DNA of 64,000 bases, taken from assembly GCF_027922045.1 (NCBI RefSeq), contig NZ_BSEX01000015.1, forward strand, positions 124,001-188,000, given 5' to 3'. Below the pieces are notes generated by a model. It searched no databases. It had not been told where the DNA came from and saw only the letters and a program-made list of their open reading frames with translations. This stretch comes from Microbacterium terregens (lineage in GTDB: Bacteria > Pseudomonadota > Alphaproteobacteria > Sphingomonadales > Sphingomonadaceae). The translations under genes were made by a program, and so were the position numbers. This document shows positions 8,646 to 18,307 of the stretch, piece after piece; the first letter of the stretch is position 1; every line of letters starts with the position of its first letter.

Positions 8646-10769
8646 GTGACGGAAACCGGCCAAGGATATTTCAATCGCGAACTCTCCTGGCTGGCGTTCA
8701 ATCGGCGGGTGCTGGAGGAGGCCTGCAACCCGGCGCATCCGCTGCTCGAACGGCTGCGGTTCCTCTCGATCTCCGCGAGCAACCTGGACGAGTTCTTCAT
8801 GGTGCGCGTTGCCGGCCTGAAGGGCCAGGTGATGCAGGGCGTCGAACTCAAGTCCATCGACGGCCTCACACCCGCGCAACAGCTTGCCGCGATCGTCGAG
8901 GATGCGGCAGCACTGGTGGCGAGCCAGCAGCGGATCTGGGATGACCTCGCGGAAGCGCTCGGGGAGGCGGGCATCTTCGTCCTCGAAAGCGACGCCATTG
9001 CGGGCGAGGCGGAGGCGTGGCTCCGTCGCCATTTCCAGGAACAGCTGTTCCCGATGATCACGCCCCAGGCGTTGGATCCGGCCCACCCGTTCCCGTTCAT
9101 CCCGAACCAGGGTTTGAGCGTGATCTTCGACCTCGTCCGCATTGCCGATGGCGTGCGGGTGCGGGAACTGGTCCTTCTACCGGCGGCGGCTCCGCGCTTC
9201 GTCCGTCTGCCCGGCACGCCAGCGCGATACGTCGCGATAGAAACGTTGATCAAGCGCTTCTCTTCGCTGCTTTTTCCCGGATACGAAGTTCGGGCTTCGG
9301 CCGATTTCCGCGTGCTGCGCGACAGCGATATCGAGCTGGAGGAAGAGGCGGAGGATCTGGTTCTCTATTTCCGCTCCGCGATCAAGCGGCGCCGGCGCGG
9401 ACGTGTCATCCGGCTGGAGGTCGAAAGCGGGATCAGCGACGGCCTGCTCAGCGTGCTCAAGGAGGAACTCGGCGGCAGCGATGCGCTGCTCATTGAGAAG
9501 AGTGGCTTCCTGGGTCTCGGCGATCTCTCGCTCCTGGTCGAGGAAGATCGCCCGGAGCTCAAGTTTCCGCCGTTCAGTCCGCGGTTTCCTGAGCGTATCC
9601 GGGAATTCGGTGGAGACTGTTTCGCGGCGATCCGGGCGAAGGACATTGTCGTTCATCACCCTTACGAGACCTTCGATGTGGTTCTCGCCTTTCTGAAGCA
9701 GGCGGCTGCCGACCCGGACGTCCTCGCGATCAAGCAAACGCTCTATCGGGCGGGCAAGCAATCTGCCGTCGTCAGCGCCCTGATTGCGGCGGCGGAGGCG
9801 GGTAAGTCCGTGACCGCGGTGGTGGAGCTCAAGGCGCGGTTCGACGAGGAGCAGAACCTCTATTGGGCATCGGCGCTCGAGCGGGCTGGCGTCCAGGTCG
9901 TCTACGGCTTCATCGACTGGAAGACGCACGCGAAGATCTCGATGGTCGTGCGGCGCGAGGACGGCGGGGTGCGGACCTACTGCCATTTCGGCACCGGCAA
10001 CTACCATCCGGTCACCGCGCGCATCTACACGGATCTGAGCTTCTTCACGGCGGATCCAATGATCGGGCGCGATGCCGTGCAGGTGTTCAACTATATCACC
10101 GGCTATGTGGAGCCTGCGCATCTGGAGCGGCTCGCGATCTCGCCGCGCAACCTGCGCGATCGCCTCATCGAGCTGATCGAGGAAGAGATCTGCCATGCAA
10201 AGGCGGGTCGGGAGGGGGCGATCTGGGCGAAGATGAACTCGCTGGTCGATCCGAGGGTGATCGACAAACTATACGAGGCGAGTTGCGCCGGGGTGCAGAT
10301 CGAGTTGGTGATCCGCGGCATCTGCTGCCTGCGGCCGCGGGTTCCAGGCATGTCGGAGAATATCCGCGTCAAGTCGATAGTGGGCCGCTTTCTGGAGCAC
10401 AGCCGCATCTGGGCCTTCGGCAACGGCAGCGCCCTGCCCAATGACGAGGCGTTGCTGTTCATTTCGTCGGCCGACTGGATGCCGCGCAATTTCGACCGGC
10501 GGGTGGAATATCTGCTGCCGATCACCAACCCCACCGTGCACGAGCAGGTGCTCGATCAGGTGCTGCTCGCCAACCTGATCGACGAGGAGCAAAGCTGGGA
10601 ATTGGGGCCGGACGGCAGCTACAAGCGGGTGGAAGTGGATGGCCCGGGCTTCAACCTGCACCGCTATTTCATGACCAATCCTTCGTTGTCCGGACGTGGG
10701 GCGGCGCTCGACGACACCATGCCCCAGGAGCTTTCGCTCCGACAGCATCTCACCGAACAGGACGGTTGA
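8646..10769 (+). CDS. ppk1: Polyphosphate kinase 1
   Basis: Reversible synthesis of polyphosphate from ATP through a phospho-histidine. 707 residues, the usual size. The N-terminus [19 protein letters not shown] is diagnostic. The autophosphorylated histidine is H428 in WKTHAKIS, and the second active-site histidine is H585 in FLEHSRIW. It starts at GTG 8646 with AGGGAG about eight bases before it; a TTG at 8640 is in frame. It follows hdaA by two bases and precedes ppx by three, so hdaA-ppk1-ppx form one unit. Confidence 0.97.
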   Translation: MTETGQGYFNRELSWLAFNRRVLEEACNPAHPLLERLRFLSISASNLDEFFMVRVAGLKGQVMQGVELKSIDGLTPAQQLAAIVEDAAALVASQQRIWDDLAEALGEAGIFVLESDAIAGEAEAWLRRHFQEQLFPMITPQALDPAHPFPFIPNQGLSVIFDLVRIADGVRVRELVLLPAAAPRFVRLPGTPARYVAIETLIKRFSSLLFPGYEVRASADFRVLRDSDIELEEEAEDLVLYFRSAIKRRRRGRVIRLEVESGISDGLLSVLKEELGGSDALLIEKSGFLGLGDLSLLVEEDRPELKFPPFSPRFPERIREFGGDCFAAIRAKDIVVHHPYETFDVVLAFLKQAAADPDVLAIKQTLYRAGKQSAVVSALIAAAEAGKSVTAVVELKARFDEEQNLYWASALERAGVQVVYGFIDWKTHAKISMVVRREDGGVRTYCHFGTGNYHPVTARIYTDLSFFTADPMIGRDAVQVFNYITGYVEPAHLERLAISPRNLRDRLIELIEEEICHAKAGREGAIWAKMNSLVDPRVIDKLYEASCAGVQIELVIRGICCLRPRVPGMSENIRVKSIVGRFLEHSRIWAFGNGSALPNDEALLFISSADWMPRNFDRRVEYLLPITNPTVHEQVLDQVLLANLIDEEQSWELGPDGSYKRVEVDGPGFNLHRYFMTNPSLSGRGAALDDTMPQELSLRQHLTEQDG

Positions 10770-10772
10770 CCC

Positions 10773-12302
10773 ATGGCGCTGCTTTCTCTCCTTCGCGCGC
10801 CTGCGCCGCTGCCTGCCGCGCCCGTGACCGCGCGGAACGCGATCATCGACATCGGCTCGAACTCCGTTCGCCTGGTCGTCTACAACGGGCCGCCACGATT
10901 GCCCTCCGTGCTCTTCAACGAGAAAGTGTTGGCCGGCCTGGGCGGCTCCCTCAGCCGCACCGGGAGCATCGATCGAAAGGCGATGGCGATGGCGGCAACG
11001 GCCCTCGCGCGCTTTGCCTGGCTGACGCGGGAGATGGCGGTTCCGGAAGTCCGCACCGTCGCCACTGCCGCGGTCCGCGATGCGAGCAACGGGTCCGACC
11101 TGATCGCGTTGGCCGCGGCGGAAGGCCTTGAGGTCGAGATCCTGCCCGGCGAAGCGGAAGCGATCGGAGCGGGGTACGGCGTGCTGTCTGCGTTTCCCGA
11201 CGCCGACGGCATCGTGGGCGACCTGGGCGGCGGTAGCCTCGAACTGGTCCGGGTCTCCGGCGGAGAGGTGCGCGAGCGGGCATCTTTCCCCTTGGGGGTC
11301 CTGCGGATCGCCGCCATCCGCGAGAAGGGAAAGGACGCCTTGGCGCGCCACATCGCGGGGGTGTTGAAGAACAGCGGCTGGGCGGGGCGGGGGTCGGGGC
11401 TGCCCTTCTACCTCGTCGGAGGATCTTGGCGCGGGCTCACCCAATGGGACATGCACCTGACGCGATATCCGCTGCCGATCGTCAACGGCTATGCCATGTC
11501 TGCGGCGCGCATCCGCACGCTGGGGGCGATGTTGACGACCGCCAGCAAGCAGGACCTGAAGGCCGTCCCCAACCTGTCCTCGGGCCGGATCCCCACCCTA
11601 GGGGACGCAGCCGCGCTGCTCTCAGAGGTGCTGTCGGGCCTAGGCAGCGAACGCACCGTGACGTCCTCCTTCGGTCTTCGCGAGGGGTTGCTCTACCAGG
11701 CGCTCGATCCGGAAGCGCGGCGAGAGGATCCGCTGCTGGCGGCTGCACGTGAGGAAGGTCGCCGGCTCTCGCGGTTCGAAGAACATGGCGACCTGCTGAA
11801 CCAGTGGATCGCACCGCTGTTCGCCGACGAGCCCGCGGATCTGGCACGGCTCCGCCACGCCGCATGCCTCCTTGCCGATGTCGGTTGGCATGCCAACCCG
11901 GACTTCCGCGCCGAACGCGGCGTGGAAATCGCGCTGCATGGCCAGTGGGTGGCGATCGATCCGGCTGGCCGCGCGCTGGTGGCGCAAGCGCTGCATACCG
12001 CGCTGGGGGGCGGAAGCGATTCGCCGGCACCGCTTCCGACGCTCGCCCGGTCCGAGATGCTGGACACGGCGCGGCGGTGGGGGCTCGCAATCCGGCTGGG
12101 TCAGCGATTGAGCGGCGGTCTGGGAGCGCCGCTCAACCGAACGCGTCTGGAACGCGCCGGCCGTGCCATTCTCCTGCGCTACGCGCCGGTGGATGCTGCC
12201 TTGTACGGTGAGGCCGTCGAAAAGCGCCACCGAGCGCTTGCCGCGGCCTTCGGACTGGAAGCCGCGGCAGGGAGCGCCGTCAGCCGCAGCGGAAGCGGGT
12301 GA
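10773..12302 (+). CDS. ppx: Exopolyphosphatase (Ppx/GppA family)
   Basis: Releases terminal phosphate from polyphosphate, opposing Ppk1; the family also includes (p)ppGpp-pentaphosphate phosphatases. 509 residues. The actin-fold phosphate loops are visible: IIDIGSNSVRLVVY near residue 25, VATAAVRDASNG, GEAEAIGAGYG and VGDLGGGSLELV. The C-terminal half is the helical HD-like domain (LLADVGWHANP). It starts at ATG 10773, three bases after the ppk1 stop. Its last 23 bases overlap the convergent I78 lipoprotein gene. Confidence 0.93.
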   Translation: MALLSLLRAPAPLPAAPVTARNAIIDIGSNSVRLVVYNGPPRLPSVLFNEKVLAGLGGSLSRTGSIDRKAMAMAATALARFAWLTREMAVPEVRTVATAAVRDASNGSDLIALAAAEGLEVEILPGEAEAIGAGYGVLSAFPDADGIVGDLGGGSLELVRVSGGEVRERASFPLGVLRIAAIREKGKDALARHIAGVLKNSGWAGRGSGLPFYLVGGSWRGLTQWDMHLTRYPLPIVNGYAMSAARIRTLGAMLTTASKQDLKAVPNLSSGRIPTLGDAAALLSEVLSGLGSERTVTSSFGLREGLLYQALDPEARREDPLLAAAREEGRRLSRFEEHGDLLNQWIAPLFADEPADLARLRHAACLLADVGWHANPDFRAERGVEIALHGQWVAIDPAGRALVAQALHTALGGGSDSPAPLPTLARSEMLDTARRWGLAIRLGQRLSGGLGAPLNRTRLERAGRAILLRYAPVDAALYGEAVEKRHRALAAAFGLEAAAGSAVSRSGSG

Positions 12303-12585
12303 CCTTGTCGCCTGCGTCGATGTCGACGTTGAGGCGGTCGGGCCTGAAATCCATGGTCACTGCACTGTCGGGAGCGATCCACCGCATCGCGCGCGCTCCG
12401 GAACGGCGCAGCGCTTCCGCCGCCAGGTCGGAGCTTGCGGGCGAGCCGACCAGGTCGGCCAGGGGCTCGACCTTGCACAGACCCTCGCCGAGGGTACCTG
12501 TCTCGGGCGGGGCCGACGGCTCCTGCGTCGCGACGGTAGGCGTGCAGCCGGCAAGCGCCACCAGCGGAAAAAGATACCGGATCAT
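12280..12585 (-). CDS. Small lipoprotein of the I78 peptidase-inhibitor family
   Basis: 101 residues with a signal peptide and lipobox (LVALAGC), so probably anchored to a membrane on the periplasmic side. The mature part has the I78 pattern: a cysteine (GLCKVEPL), LVGSPASSDLAAEALRRSGA, then RWIAPDSAVTMDFRPDRLNV and a C-terminal RFRCG, with two cysteines that could pair. Known members inhibit secreted proteases. The ATG overlaps the rnd stop (ATGA), so it is translated with rnd although no functional link is apparent. The family call rests on the conserved C-terminal pattern. Confidence 0.75.
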   Translation of the reverse strand: MIRYLFPLVALAGCTPTVATQEPSAPPETGTLGEGLCKVEPLADLVGSPASSDLAAEALRRSGARAMRWIAPDSAVTMDFRPDRLNVDIDAGDKVTRFRCG

Positions 12586-13757
12586 TCTGCAGTCTCCGTC
12601 AACGTCATCTTGAGCTTGCCGCCTCCGACCGAGAACGCCATGCGGCCCTCCACCAGCGCGAGGGCGTCGCGCCCGAACTCTTCATAGCGCCATCCCTGGA
12701 GAATAGGCAGCTTGTCCCGCTGTCCCGCCGCCAGCGCTTCGAGCTCGTCGGAACGGGCGAGCAGGCGGGCGGCGACGTTGATGTCGCGGGCACGGATCTT
12801 CAGGAGCAGCTTGAGGAGGTCGGCGACGAGTGCCCCTTCCTTGCCCAGCGAGGGCCCGCGTTCGTCGCGAGCAGGCATCTCGGACGCGGGAAGCGGCGTC
12901 GCATCCGCCAGCGCCGCCATCAGCCGGCCGCCGATGTCGTTCCCGGCCCAGGTCGCCGAGAGGCCGCGCACCTTGGCGAGGTCCGCCTGCTTCTTCGGCG
13001 GATTGCCGGCCAAATCGGCGATGGTCTCGTCCTTGACGATGCGGCCGCGCGGCAGGTCCTTGCCCTGTGCTTCGAGTTCGCGCCAGCGGGCCAGCGCCTT
13101 CAGCCGGCCGAGCACCTCGGGCTTGCGGCTGTTGATGCGGATGCGCTGCCAGGCGAGATCGGGATCGTTGAAATAGTTGGACGGGTTCCCGATCCGCTCC
13201 ATCTCCTCGTCGAGCCAGTCGCCGCGCCCCGTCTTGCGGAGGCGGTTGAGCATCTTGGGAAAGATCTTGGACAGGTGCGTCACGTCGGCGATGGCATAAT
13301 CGAGCTGCCGGCTGTCGAGCGGACGGCGGCTCCAGTCGGTGAAGCGCGCGCCCTTGTCGACGGTGATGCCGAGATAGGCGTCGACGAGATTGGAGTAGCC
13401 GACCTGCTCGCCTTGGCCGAGCGCCATCGCCGCGACCTGCGTGTCGAACAGCGGGTGGGGCGTCTTGCCGGTCAGGTTATAGACGATCTCCAGATCCTGG
13501 CCGCCGGCATGGAAGACCTTCAGCACGTCCTCGTTCTCGACCAGCAGGTCGAGCAGGGGCTTGAGGTCGATGCCCGGCGCCATCGGGTCGATCGCGGCGG
13601 CTTCCTTGTCGTCGGCGATCTGGATCAGGCACAGCTCTGGGTAATAGCTGTTCTCGCGCATGAACTCGGTGTCGACGCAGACATAGTCGGCAGTGGCGAG
13701 GCGCGCACAGAGATCGGCAAGGGCGGCGCTGTCGGTGATCAACGGATGGATGTGCAT
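12582..13757 (-). CDS. rnd: Ribonuclease D
   Basis: 3'-5' exoribonuclease acting in tRNA and stable RNA 3' processing. 391 residues. The DEDD exonuclease domain occupies roughly residues 1-175: DTEFMRENSYYPELCLIQ (first acidic pair), VFHAGGQDLEIVYNL and DWSRRPLDSRQLDYAIADV. HRDC-type helical domains follow (WRELEAQGKDLPRGRIVKDETIADLA). It begins at ATG 13757 (MHIHPLITD); the longer frame upstream is not conserved. Divergent from aspS across 166 bases. Confidence 0.93.
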   Translation of the reverse strand: MHIHPLITDSAALADLCARLATADYVCVDTEFMRENSYYPELCLIQIADDKEAAAIDPMAPGIDLKPLLDLLVENEDVLKVFHAGGQDLEIVYNLTGKTPHPLFDTQVAAMALGQGEQVGYSNLVDAYLGITVDKGARFTDWSRRPLDSRQLDYAIADVTHLSKIFPKMLNRLRKTGRGDWLDEEMERIGNPSNYFNDPDLAWQRIRINSRKPEVLGRLKALARWRELEAQGKDLPRGRIVKDETIADLAGNPPKKQADLAKVRGLSATWAGNDIGGRLMAALADATPLPASEMPARDERGPSLGKEGALVADLLKLLLKIRARDINVAARLLARSDELEALAAGQRDKLPILQGWRYEEFGRDALALVEGRMAFSVGGGKLKMTLTETAE

Positions 13758-13849
13758 CGCATGCCCATAGGCGGTGCTGCGGGTTGACAAAAGGGGGATG
13801 GGGAGGGAAGCGGCGGGCCTGCCTTTCCTCGCCGGTTCAGCATGGGCCG

Positions 13850-13920
13850 GGGATTTCGCGTTGAGAGCGTCGTGCTTGCGAAATCCCGGCTCCCGCTGGG
13901 CGGCGCAATCTAGAGATTGC
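13850..13920. promoter_or_regulatory. Inverted repeats in the aspS leader
   Basis: Two inverted repeats lie in the rnd-aspS gap. The first pairs GGGATTTCGC (13850-13859) with GCGAAATCCC (13878-13887) around an 18-base loop. The second is GCAATCT-AG-AGATTGC (13905-13920), ending three bases before the aspS ATG. The second hairpin covers the place where a ribosome site should be, and no good Shine-Dalgarno is visible. They could be RNA control elements or protein sites. Confidence 0.4.
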
Positions 13921-13923
13921 ACT

Positions 13924-15753
13924 ATGCACGCCTATCGTACGCACAACTGCAGCCAGCTGGACGCCGACAACGACGGCCAGGAAGTCCGCCTGTCGGGTTG
14001 GGTGCACAGGAAGCGCGACCACGGCGGCGTGCTCTTCATCGACCTGCGCGACCATTACGGCATCACCCAGATCGTCGCGGACAGCGATTCGCCGGCGCTG
14101 CCGACGCTCGAGTCGCTGCGCGCGGAATCGGTCGTGACCATCGACGGCGTGGTGAAACGCCGCAGCGAGGCGACGGTCAACCCGAACCTCGCCACCGGCG
14201 AGATCGAGGTGTTCGCGCGCGCCGTGACCGTCCAGTCGATGGCGCAGGAGCTGCCGATGCCGGTGGCGGGCGACGCGGAATATCCCGAGGACATCCGCCT
14301 GCGCTATCGCTTCCTCGACCTGCGTCGCGAGAAGGTGCACGCCAACATCATGCTGCGCGCGCAGGTGATCGCGTCGCTTCGCCGTCGCATGATCGACCAG
14401 GGCTTCACCGAGTTCCAGACGCCGATCCTGACCGCTTCGTCACCGGAAGGCGCCCGCGACTATCTGGTGCCGAGCCGCGTCCACCCGGGCAAGTTCTACG
14501 CGCTTCCGCAGGCGCCGCAAATGTTCAAGCAGCTGCTGATGGTCGCGGGCTTCGATCGCTATTTCCAGATCGCGCCCTGCTTCCGCGACGAGGATGCCCG
14601 CGCCGACCGTTCGCCGGGTGAGTTCTACCAGCTCGACTTCGAGATGAGCTACGTCACGCAGGACGACGTATTCGCCGCGATCGAGCCGGTGCTGCACGGC
14701 GTGTTCGAGGAGTTCGCCGACTGGCAGGGCAAGGGCCGCACCGTCAGCGCGCTGCCGTTCAAGCGCATTCCGTACCGCGAATCGATGCTGAAGTACGGCA
14801 ACGACAAGCCCGACTTACGCAACCCACTGATCATCACCGACGTGTCCGAGCTGTTCCAGGGCTCCGGCTTCGGCCGCTTCGCGTCAATCGTGGAAGCGGG
14901 CGACGTAGTGCGCGCGGTGCCGGCACCGGGCACGGCCGAGAAGAGCCGCAAGTTCTTCGACGACATGAACAGCTGGGCCCAGTCCGAGGGCTTTGCTGGC
15001 CTCGGCTATGCCACCCGCAAGGGCGGCGAGTGGGGCGGCCCGATCGCCAAGAACCACGGTGAGGAAGGCATGGCCAAGATCGCCGAGGCGCTGGGCCTCG
15101 GCCCGGACGACGGCGTGTTCTTCGCCGCCGGCAAGGAGGCGCAGGCCGCCAAGCTGGCAGGCATCGCCCGCACCCGTGTGGCGGATCAGCTCGGCCTGAT
15201 CGACGACAGCCGCTTCGAATTCTGCTGGATCGTCGACTTCCCGATGTTCGAGTATGACGAGGACGCGAAGAAGGTCGACTTCAGCCACAATCCCTTCTCG
15301 ATGCCGCAGGGCGAGCTGGAGGCGCTGGAGAGCAAGGACCCGCTCGACATCCTGGCCTACCAGTACGACATCGTCTGCAACGGCATCGAGCTGTCGTCGG
15401 GCGCGATCCGGAACCACCGTCCGGAAATCATGTACAAGGCGTTCGAGATCGCCGGCTATTCGCAGGCGGACGTCGACGCGAACTTCGCGGGCATGATCAA
15501 CGCGTTCAAGTATGGCGCGCCCCCGCACGGCGGCTCGGCACCGGGCGTCGACCGCATCGTGATGCTGCTGGCGGACGAGCCGAACATCCGCGAGGTCATC
15601 ACCTTCCCGATGACGCAGAAGGCCGAGGACCTGATGATGGGCGCGCCGAGCTTCGTCTCGAACAAGCAGCTGCGCGAGCTCAACATCCGGGTGACCGCCG
15701 ACACGGCGAAGAAGGACACCGCCGAAGCCGTGGCGCCAAGCGCGGCAGGCTGA
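13924..15753 (+). CDS. aspS: Aspartyl-tRNA synthetase
   Basis: Class II synthetase charging tRNA-Asp, possibly also tRNA-Asn in bacteria lacking AsnRS. 609 residues. The N-terminal OB-fold anticodon domain is visible ([23 protein letters not shown]), then motif 2 ([24 protein letters not shown]), the bacterial GAD insertion, and motif 3 ([19 protein letters not shown]). The start is ATG 13924 ([12 protein letters not shown]); in-frame codons further upstream fall in the leader inverted repeats and give no homology. A terminator follows. Confidence 0.97.
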   Translation: MHAYRTHNCSQLDADNDGQEVRLSGWVHRKRDHGGVLFIDLRDHYGITQIVADSDSPALPTLESLRAESVVTIDGVVKRRSEATVNPNLATGEIEVFARAVTVQSMAQELPMPVAGDAEYPEDIRLRYRFLDLRREKVHANIMLRAQVIASLRRRMIDQGFTEFQTPILTASSPEGARDYLVPSRVHPGKFYALPQAPQMFKQLLMVAGFDRYFQIAPCFRDEDARADRSPGEFYQLDFEMSYVTQDDVFAAIEPVLHGVFEEFADWQGKGRTVSALPFKRIPYRESMLKYGNDKPDLRNPLIITDVSELFQGSGFGRFASIVEAGDVVRAVPAPGTAEKSRKFFDDMNSWAQSEGFAGLGYATRKGGEWGGPIAKNHGEEGMAKIAEALGLGPDDGVFFAAGKEAQAAKLAGIARTRVADQLGLIDDSRFEFCWIVDFPMFEYDEDAKKVDFSHNPFSMPQGELEALESKDPLDILAYQYDIVCNGIELSSGAIRNHRPEIMYKAFEIAGYSQADVDANFAGMINAFKYGAPPHGGSAPGVDRIVMLLADEPNIREVITFPMTQKAEDLMMGAPSFVSNKQLRELNIRVTADTAKKDTAEAVAPSAAG

Positions 15754-15760
15754 TGCCGAG

Positions 15761-15792
15761 CCCGCTGGCGCGTATGGCGCGCTGGCGGGTTT
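15761..15792 (+). terminator. Intrinsic terminator after aspS
   Basis: Arms CCCGCTGGCGCG and CGCGCTGGCGGG form 12 pairs (two G-U) with a TATGG loop, followed by TTT. Located eight bases after the aspS stop. Confidence 0.65.
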
Positions 15793-15828
15793 GCGGAACG
15801 GCACGGGGGCTCGCGCGCTTGTAGCGGC

Positions 15829-16602
15829 ATGACCCTCTGCCTTTCCGATCACGAGACCGGCGCCAAATACCACGGCGACTATGACGAGGATCTGAAGGCG
15901 CTTCAGAAGCGGCTACAGCATATCCAGGTCGCGCACATCGTGCATGGCCGCTCCGCTATCGTCATGTTCGAAGGTTGGGATGCTGCGGGCAAGGGTGGGA
16001 TCATCCAGCGGCTGACCGCCCGCTGGGACCCTCGGCACTTCCAGGTCTACCCTGTCGCGGCTCCGACCGACGAAGAGCGCGCCCGCCATTTCCTTTGGCG
16101 GTTCTGGCGGGATCTTCCGCCGGCGGGCTCGATCGCGCTGTTCGATCGCAGCTGGTATGGACGCGTACTGGTGGAACGGGTGGAGAGGCTCGCTACCTGC
16201 GACGCATGGCAGCGTGCCTATGGCGAGATCAATGCGTTCGAGGCGCAGCAGATCGCATCCGGCACCACGCTGGTGAAGCTGTTCGTGCATGTGACGCAGG
16301 AGGAGCAGGACGAGCGGCTGCGCGCGCGGATCGAGGATCCCTGGAAACGCTGGAAAACCGGGCCGGATGATTTCCACAATCGCAGCCGGCGCGCGGACTA
16401 TCTGGAGGCGATGGCGGAAATGTTCGCCCGCACCGACACGCCGCAGGCGCCGTGGATCGCGATCGATGGAAACAACAAAAAAGCCGCCCGGATCGCGGCA
16501 CTCACCGCGATCGCCGAGCGACTGGAAAGGGCGGTCCCAATGGACCCGCCGCCGCTGACCGGCGAGTTGGCCACCCTCAGGGACCAACTCGCCGGCGGTT
16601 AG
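15829..16602 (+). CDS. ppk2: Polyphosphate kinase 2 family protein
   Basis: P-loop kinase of the PPK2 family, which moves phosphate between polyphosphate and nucleotides. 257 residues, a single domain. Walker A is GWDAAGKGG at residues 49-57 with K55; Walker B and lid elements are ALFDRSWYGRVLVERV; other family marks are RWDPRHFQVYPVAAPTDEE and HFLWRFWRDLPP. The DRSWYGR and PTDEE pattern is closer to AMP-phosphorylating (class II-like) members than to class I, but specificity cannot be settled by eye. It lies 5 kb from ppk1-ppx. Confidence 0.88.
   Translation: MTLCLSDHETGAKYHGDYDEDLKALQKRLQHIQVAHIVHGRSAIVMFEGWDAAGKGGIIQRLTARWDPRHFQVYPVAAPTDEERARHFLWRFWRDLPPAGSIALFDRSWYGRVLVERVERLATCDAWQRAYGEINAFEAQQIASGTTLVKLFVHVTQEEQDERLRARIEDPWKRWKTGPDDFHNRSRRADYLEAMAEMFARTDTPQAPWIAIDGNNKKAARIAALTAIAERLERAVPMDPPPLTGELATLRDQLAGG
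16559..16595. terminator. Hairpin between convergent ppk2 and carbonic anhydrase genes
   Basis: A perfect 12-bp stem (CCGGCGAGTTGG with CCAACTCGCCGG, 13-base loop) lies inside the last codons of ppk2, and 11 bases beyond the stop of the convergent carbonic anhydrase gene. No long T tract on either side; it probably acts as a shared termination or 3'-end stabilising structure. Confidence 0.45.
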
Positions 16603-16605
16603 CGA

Positions 16606-17226
16606 TTAGGCTGCCGAGAAGACGTCGTTCTCGTCGCGGACGCGCAGCTTGCCGTCTGCGATCGCGAACACTGCGCCATGAATGCTCAGGCGGCCGTCTT
16701 CGACCCGTTCCTTGACGAACGGGAAGGTCATCAGATTGGCCATGGAGACGCGGACGCCTTCCTGCTCCAGCGCGGCCTGGCCCTCAGGGCCGTCACCATA
16801 TTGCGCGAGAACGCGGTCGCGCGCTTCGTCGAGGAGGTCGATCCAGTGAGCGACAAAGCCGCCTTCGCCGGGCGCAGCATGCTCCAGGCTACGGGTCAGC
16901 GCTGCGTTGACGCCGCCGCAGGCACCGTGGCCCATGACGAGGATTTCTTCGACTTCGAGCTTGGTCACGGCGAATTCGAGTGCCGCGGAAACGCCGTGGC
17001 GGCCGCCGCCGACTTCGAACGGCGGCACCAGGTTCGCCACGTTGCGGACCACGAACACTTCGCCGGGGCGGGTGCCGAACACGGTCGCCGGATCGACTCG
17101 GCTGTCCGAGCAGGCGATGATCATCACCCGCGGGGACTGGCCAGTCTTGAGCTCCGCCCAGCGCTCGCGTTCTTCCTGCCATTCACCGCCGCGGAAGCGG
17201 TAATAGCCTTCGATGAGGTCGGTCAT
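16606..17226 (-). CDS. can: Beta-class carbonic anhydrase
   Basis: Zinc enzyme interconverting CO2 and bicarbonate. 206 residues from ATG 17226 (MTDLIEGYYRF); an ATG nine bases upstream (17235) is equally possible. The zinc ligands and catalytic dyad are visible: CSDSRVDP near residue 42 and HGACGGV near residue 102. Other family segments are EVFVVRNVANLVPP and SAALEFAVTKLEVEEILVMGH. Single gene, convergent with ppk2 and divergent from lipA. Cytoplasmic; no signal peptide. Confidence 0.95.
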   Translation of the reverse strand: MTDLIEGYYRFRGGEWQEERERWAELKTGQSPRVMIIACSDSRVDPATVFGTRPGEVFVVRNVANLVPPFEVGGGRHGVSAALEFAVTKLEVEEILVMGHGACGGVNAALTRSLEHAAPGEGGFVAHWIDLLDEARDRVLAQYGDGPEGQAALEQEGVRVSMANLMTFPFVKERVEDGRLSIHGAVFAIADGKLRVRDENDVFSAA

Positions 17227-17375
17227 GCGTGTCATAGGGATCCGACTATCAAAGCCCGCGCGGCGAGGCGAGTAACAAACGATTTCTGCGCGCAGCCTTT
17301 CGCGTGCGCCCAATGCAAGCCCGCTTGCGGCGCTCGGCGGTTGTGGGAGCGCCCCGCGAGCGCTATCTGGCGCCC

Positions 17376-18302
17376 ATGAACGAGATGACGCCGCTCGCCC
17401 GCCCGCCCCGCGAACGCAAGCCCGACTGGATCCGCGTCAAGGCGCCGACATCGGCCGGTTTCGCCGCGACGCGCGCGCTGATGCGGTCCAAGAGCCTGAC
17501 GACCGTTTGCGAGGAAGCGGCGTGCCCGAACATCGGCGAATGCTGGTCGAAGAAGCACGCGACGGTGATGATCCTGGGCGACACCTGCACCCGGGCGTGT
17601 GCCTTCTGCAACGTGAAGACCGGCATGCCGCGCGCCGTCGATCCGATGGAGCCGCAGAACGTTGCCGATGCCGCCGCGCAGATGGGGCTGAACCACATCG
17701 TCATCACCTCAGTCGATCGCGACGACCTGCCGGACGGTGGTGCGAAGCAGTTCGTGAAGGTGATCGAGGCGATCCGCAACGCGAATCCCACCACGACCAT
17801 CGAGATCCTGACGCCGGACTTCCGCAACAAGCATGAGGCGGCGGTCGAGGCGATCGTTGCCGCGCGGCCGGACGTCTATAACCACAATCTGGAGACGGTG
17901 CCGCGGCTTTATCCGACGATCCGCCCGGGCGCGCGCTACTACGCGTCGCTGCGGCTGCTGGAGAGCGTCAAGAAGCTCGATCCGTCGATCTTCACCAAGT
18001 CCGGCGTGATGCTGGGCCTGGGTGAGGAGCGCCTGGAGGTACACCAGGTGATGGACGACATGCGTTCGGCCGACATCGATTTTCTGACGATGGGTCAGTA
18101 CCTCCAGCCGACGCCGCGCCATGCAAAGGTGGCTGAGTTCGTGACGCCAAAGGCGTTCGATGCCTATGCGGCGATTGCGCGCGCGAAGGGATTCCTGCTG
18201 GTCGCTTCCTCGCCGCTCACGCGGTCCAGCTATCACGCGGGCGACGACTTCGAGAAGATGCGCGCCGCGCGGGACGCGAAGCTCGGCGTGGCGCGGGGCT
18301 GA
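17376..18302 (+). CDS. lipA: Lipoyl synthase
   Basis: Radical SAM enzyme that inserts two sulfurs into octanoyl groups on lipoyl domains. 308 residues. The auxiliary cluster cysteines are in [14 protein letters not shown], the radical SAM cluster is CTRACAFC, and [15 protein letters not shown] and GLGEERLEV are typical. The start is ATG 17376 ([18 protein letters not shown]). The RatA-type gene follows after five bases, a pairing common in alphaproteobacteria. Confidence 0.97.
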   Translation: MNEMTPLARPPRERKPDWIRVKAPTSAGFAATRALMRSKSLTTVCEEAACPNIGECWSKKHATVMILGDTCTRACAFCNVKTGMPRAVDPMEPQNVADAAAQMGLNHIVITSVDRDDLPDGGAKQFVKVIEAIRNANPTTTIEILTPDFRNKHEAAVEAIVAARPDVYNHNLETVPRLYPTIRPGARYYASLRLLESVKKLDPSIFTKSGVMLGLGEERLEVHQVMDDMRSADIDFLTMGQYLQPTPRHAKVAEFVTPKAFDAYAAIARAKGFLLVASSPLTRSSYHAGDDFEKMRAARDAKLGVARG

Positions 18303-18307
18303 ACGCT

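Noticed and set aside
13784..13789. TTGACA as an aspS promoter -35 box
   Set aside because: No acceptable -10 sequence at 16-18 bases; the match may be chance.
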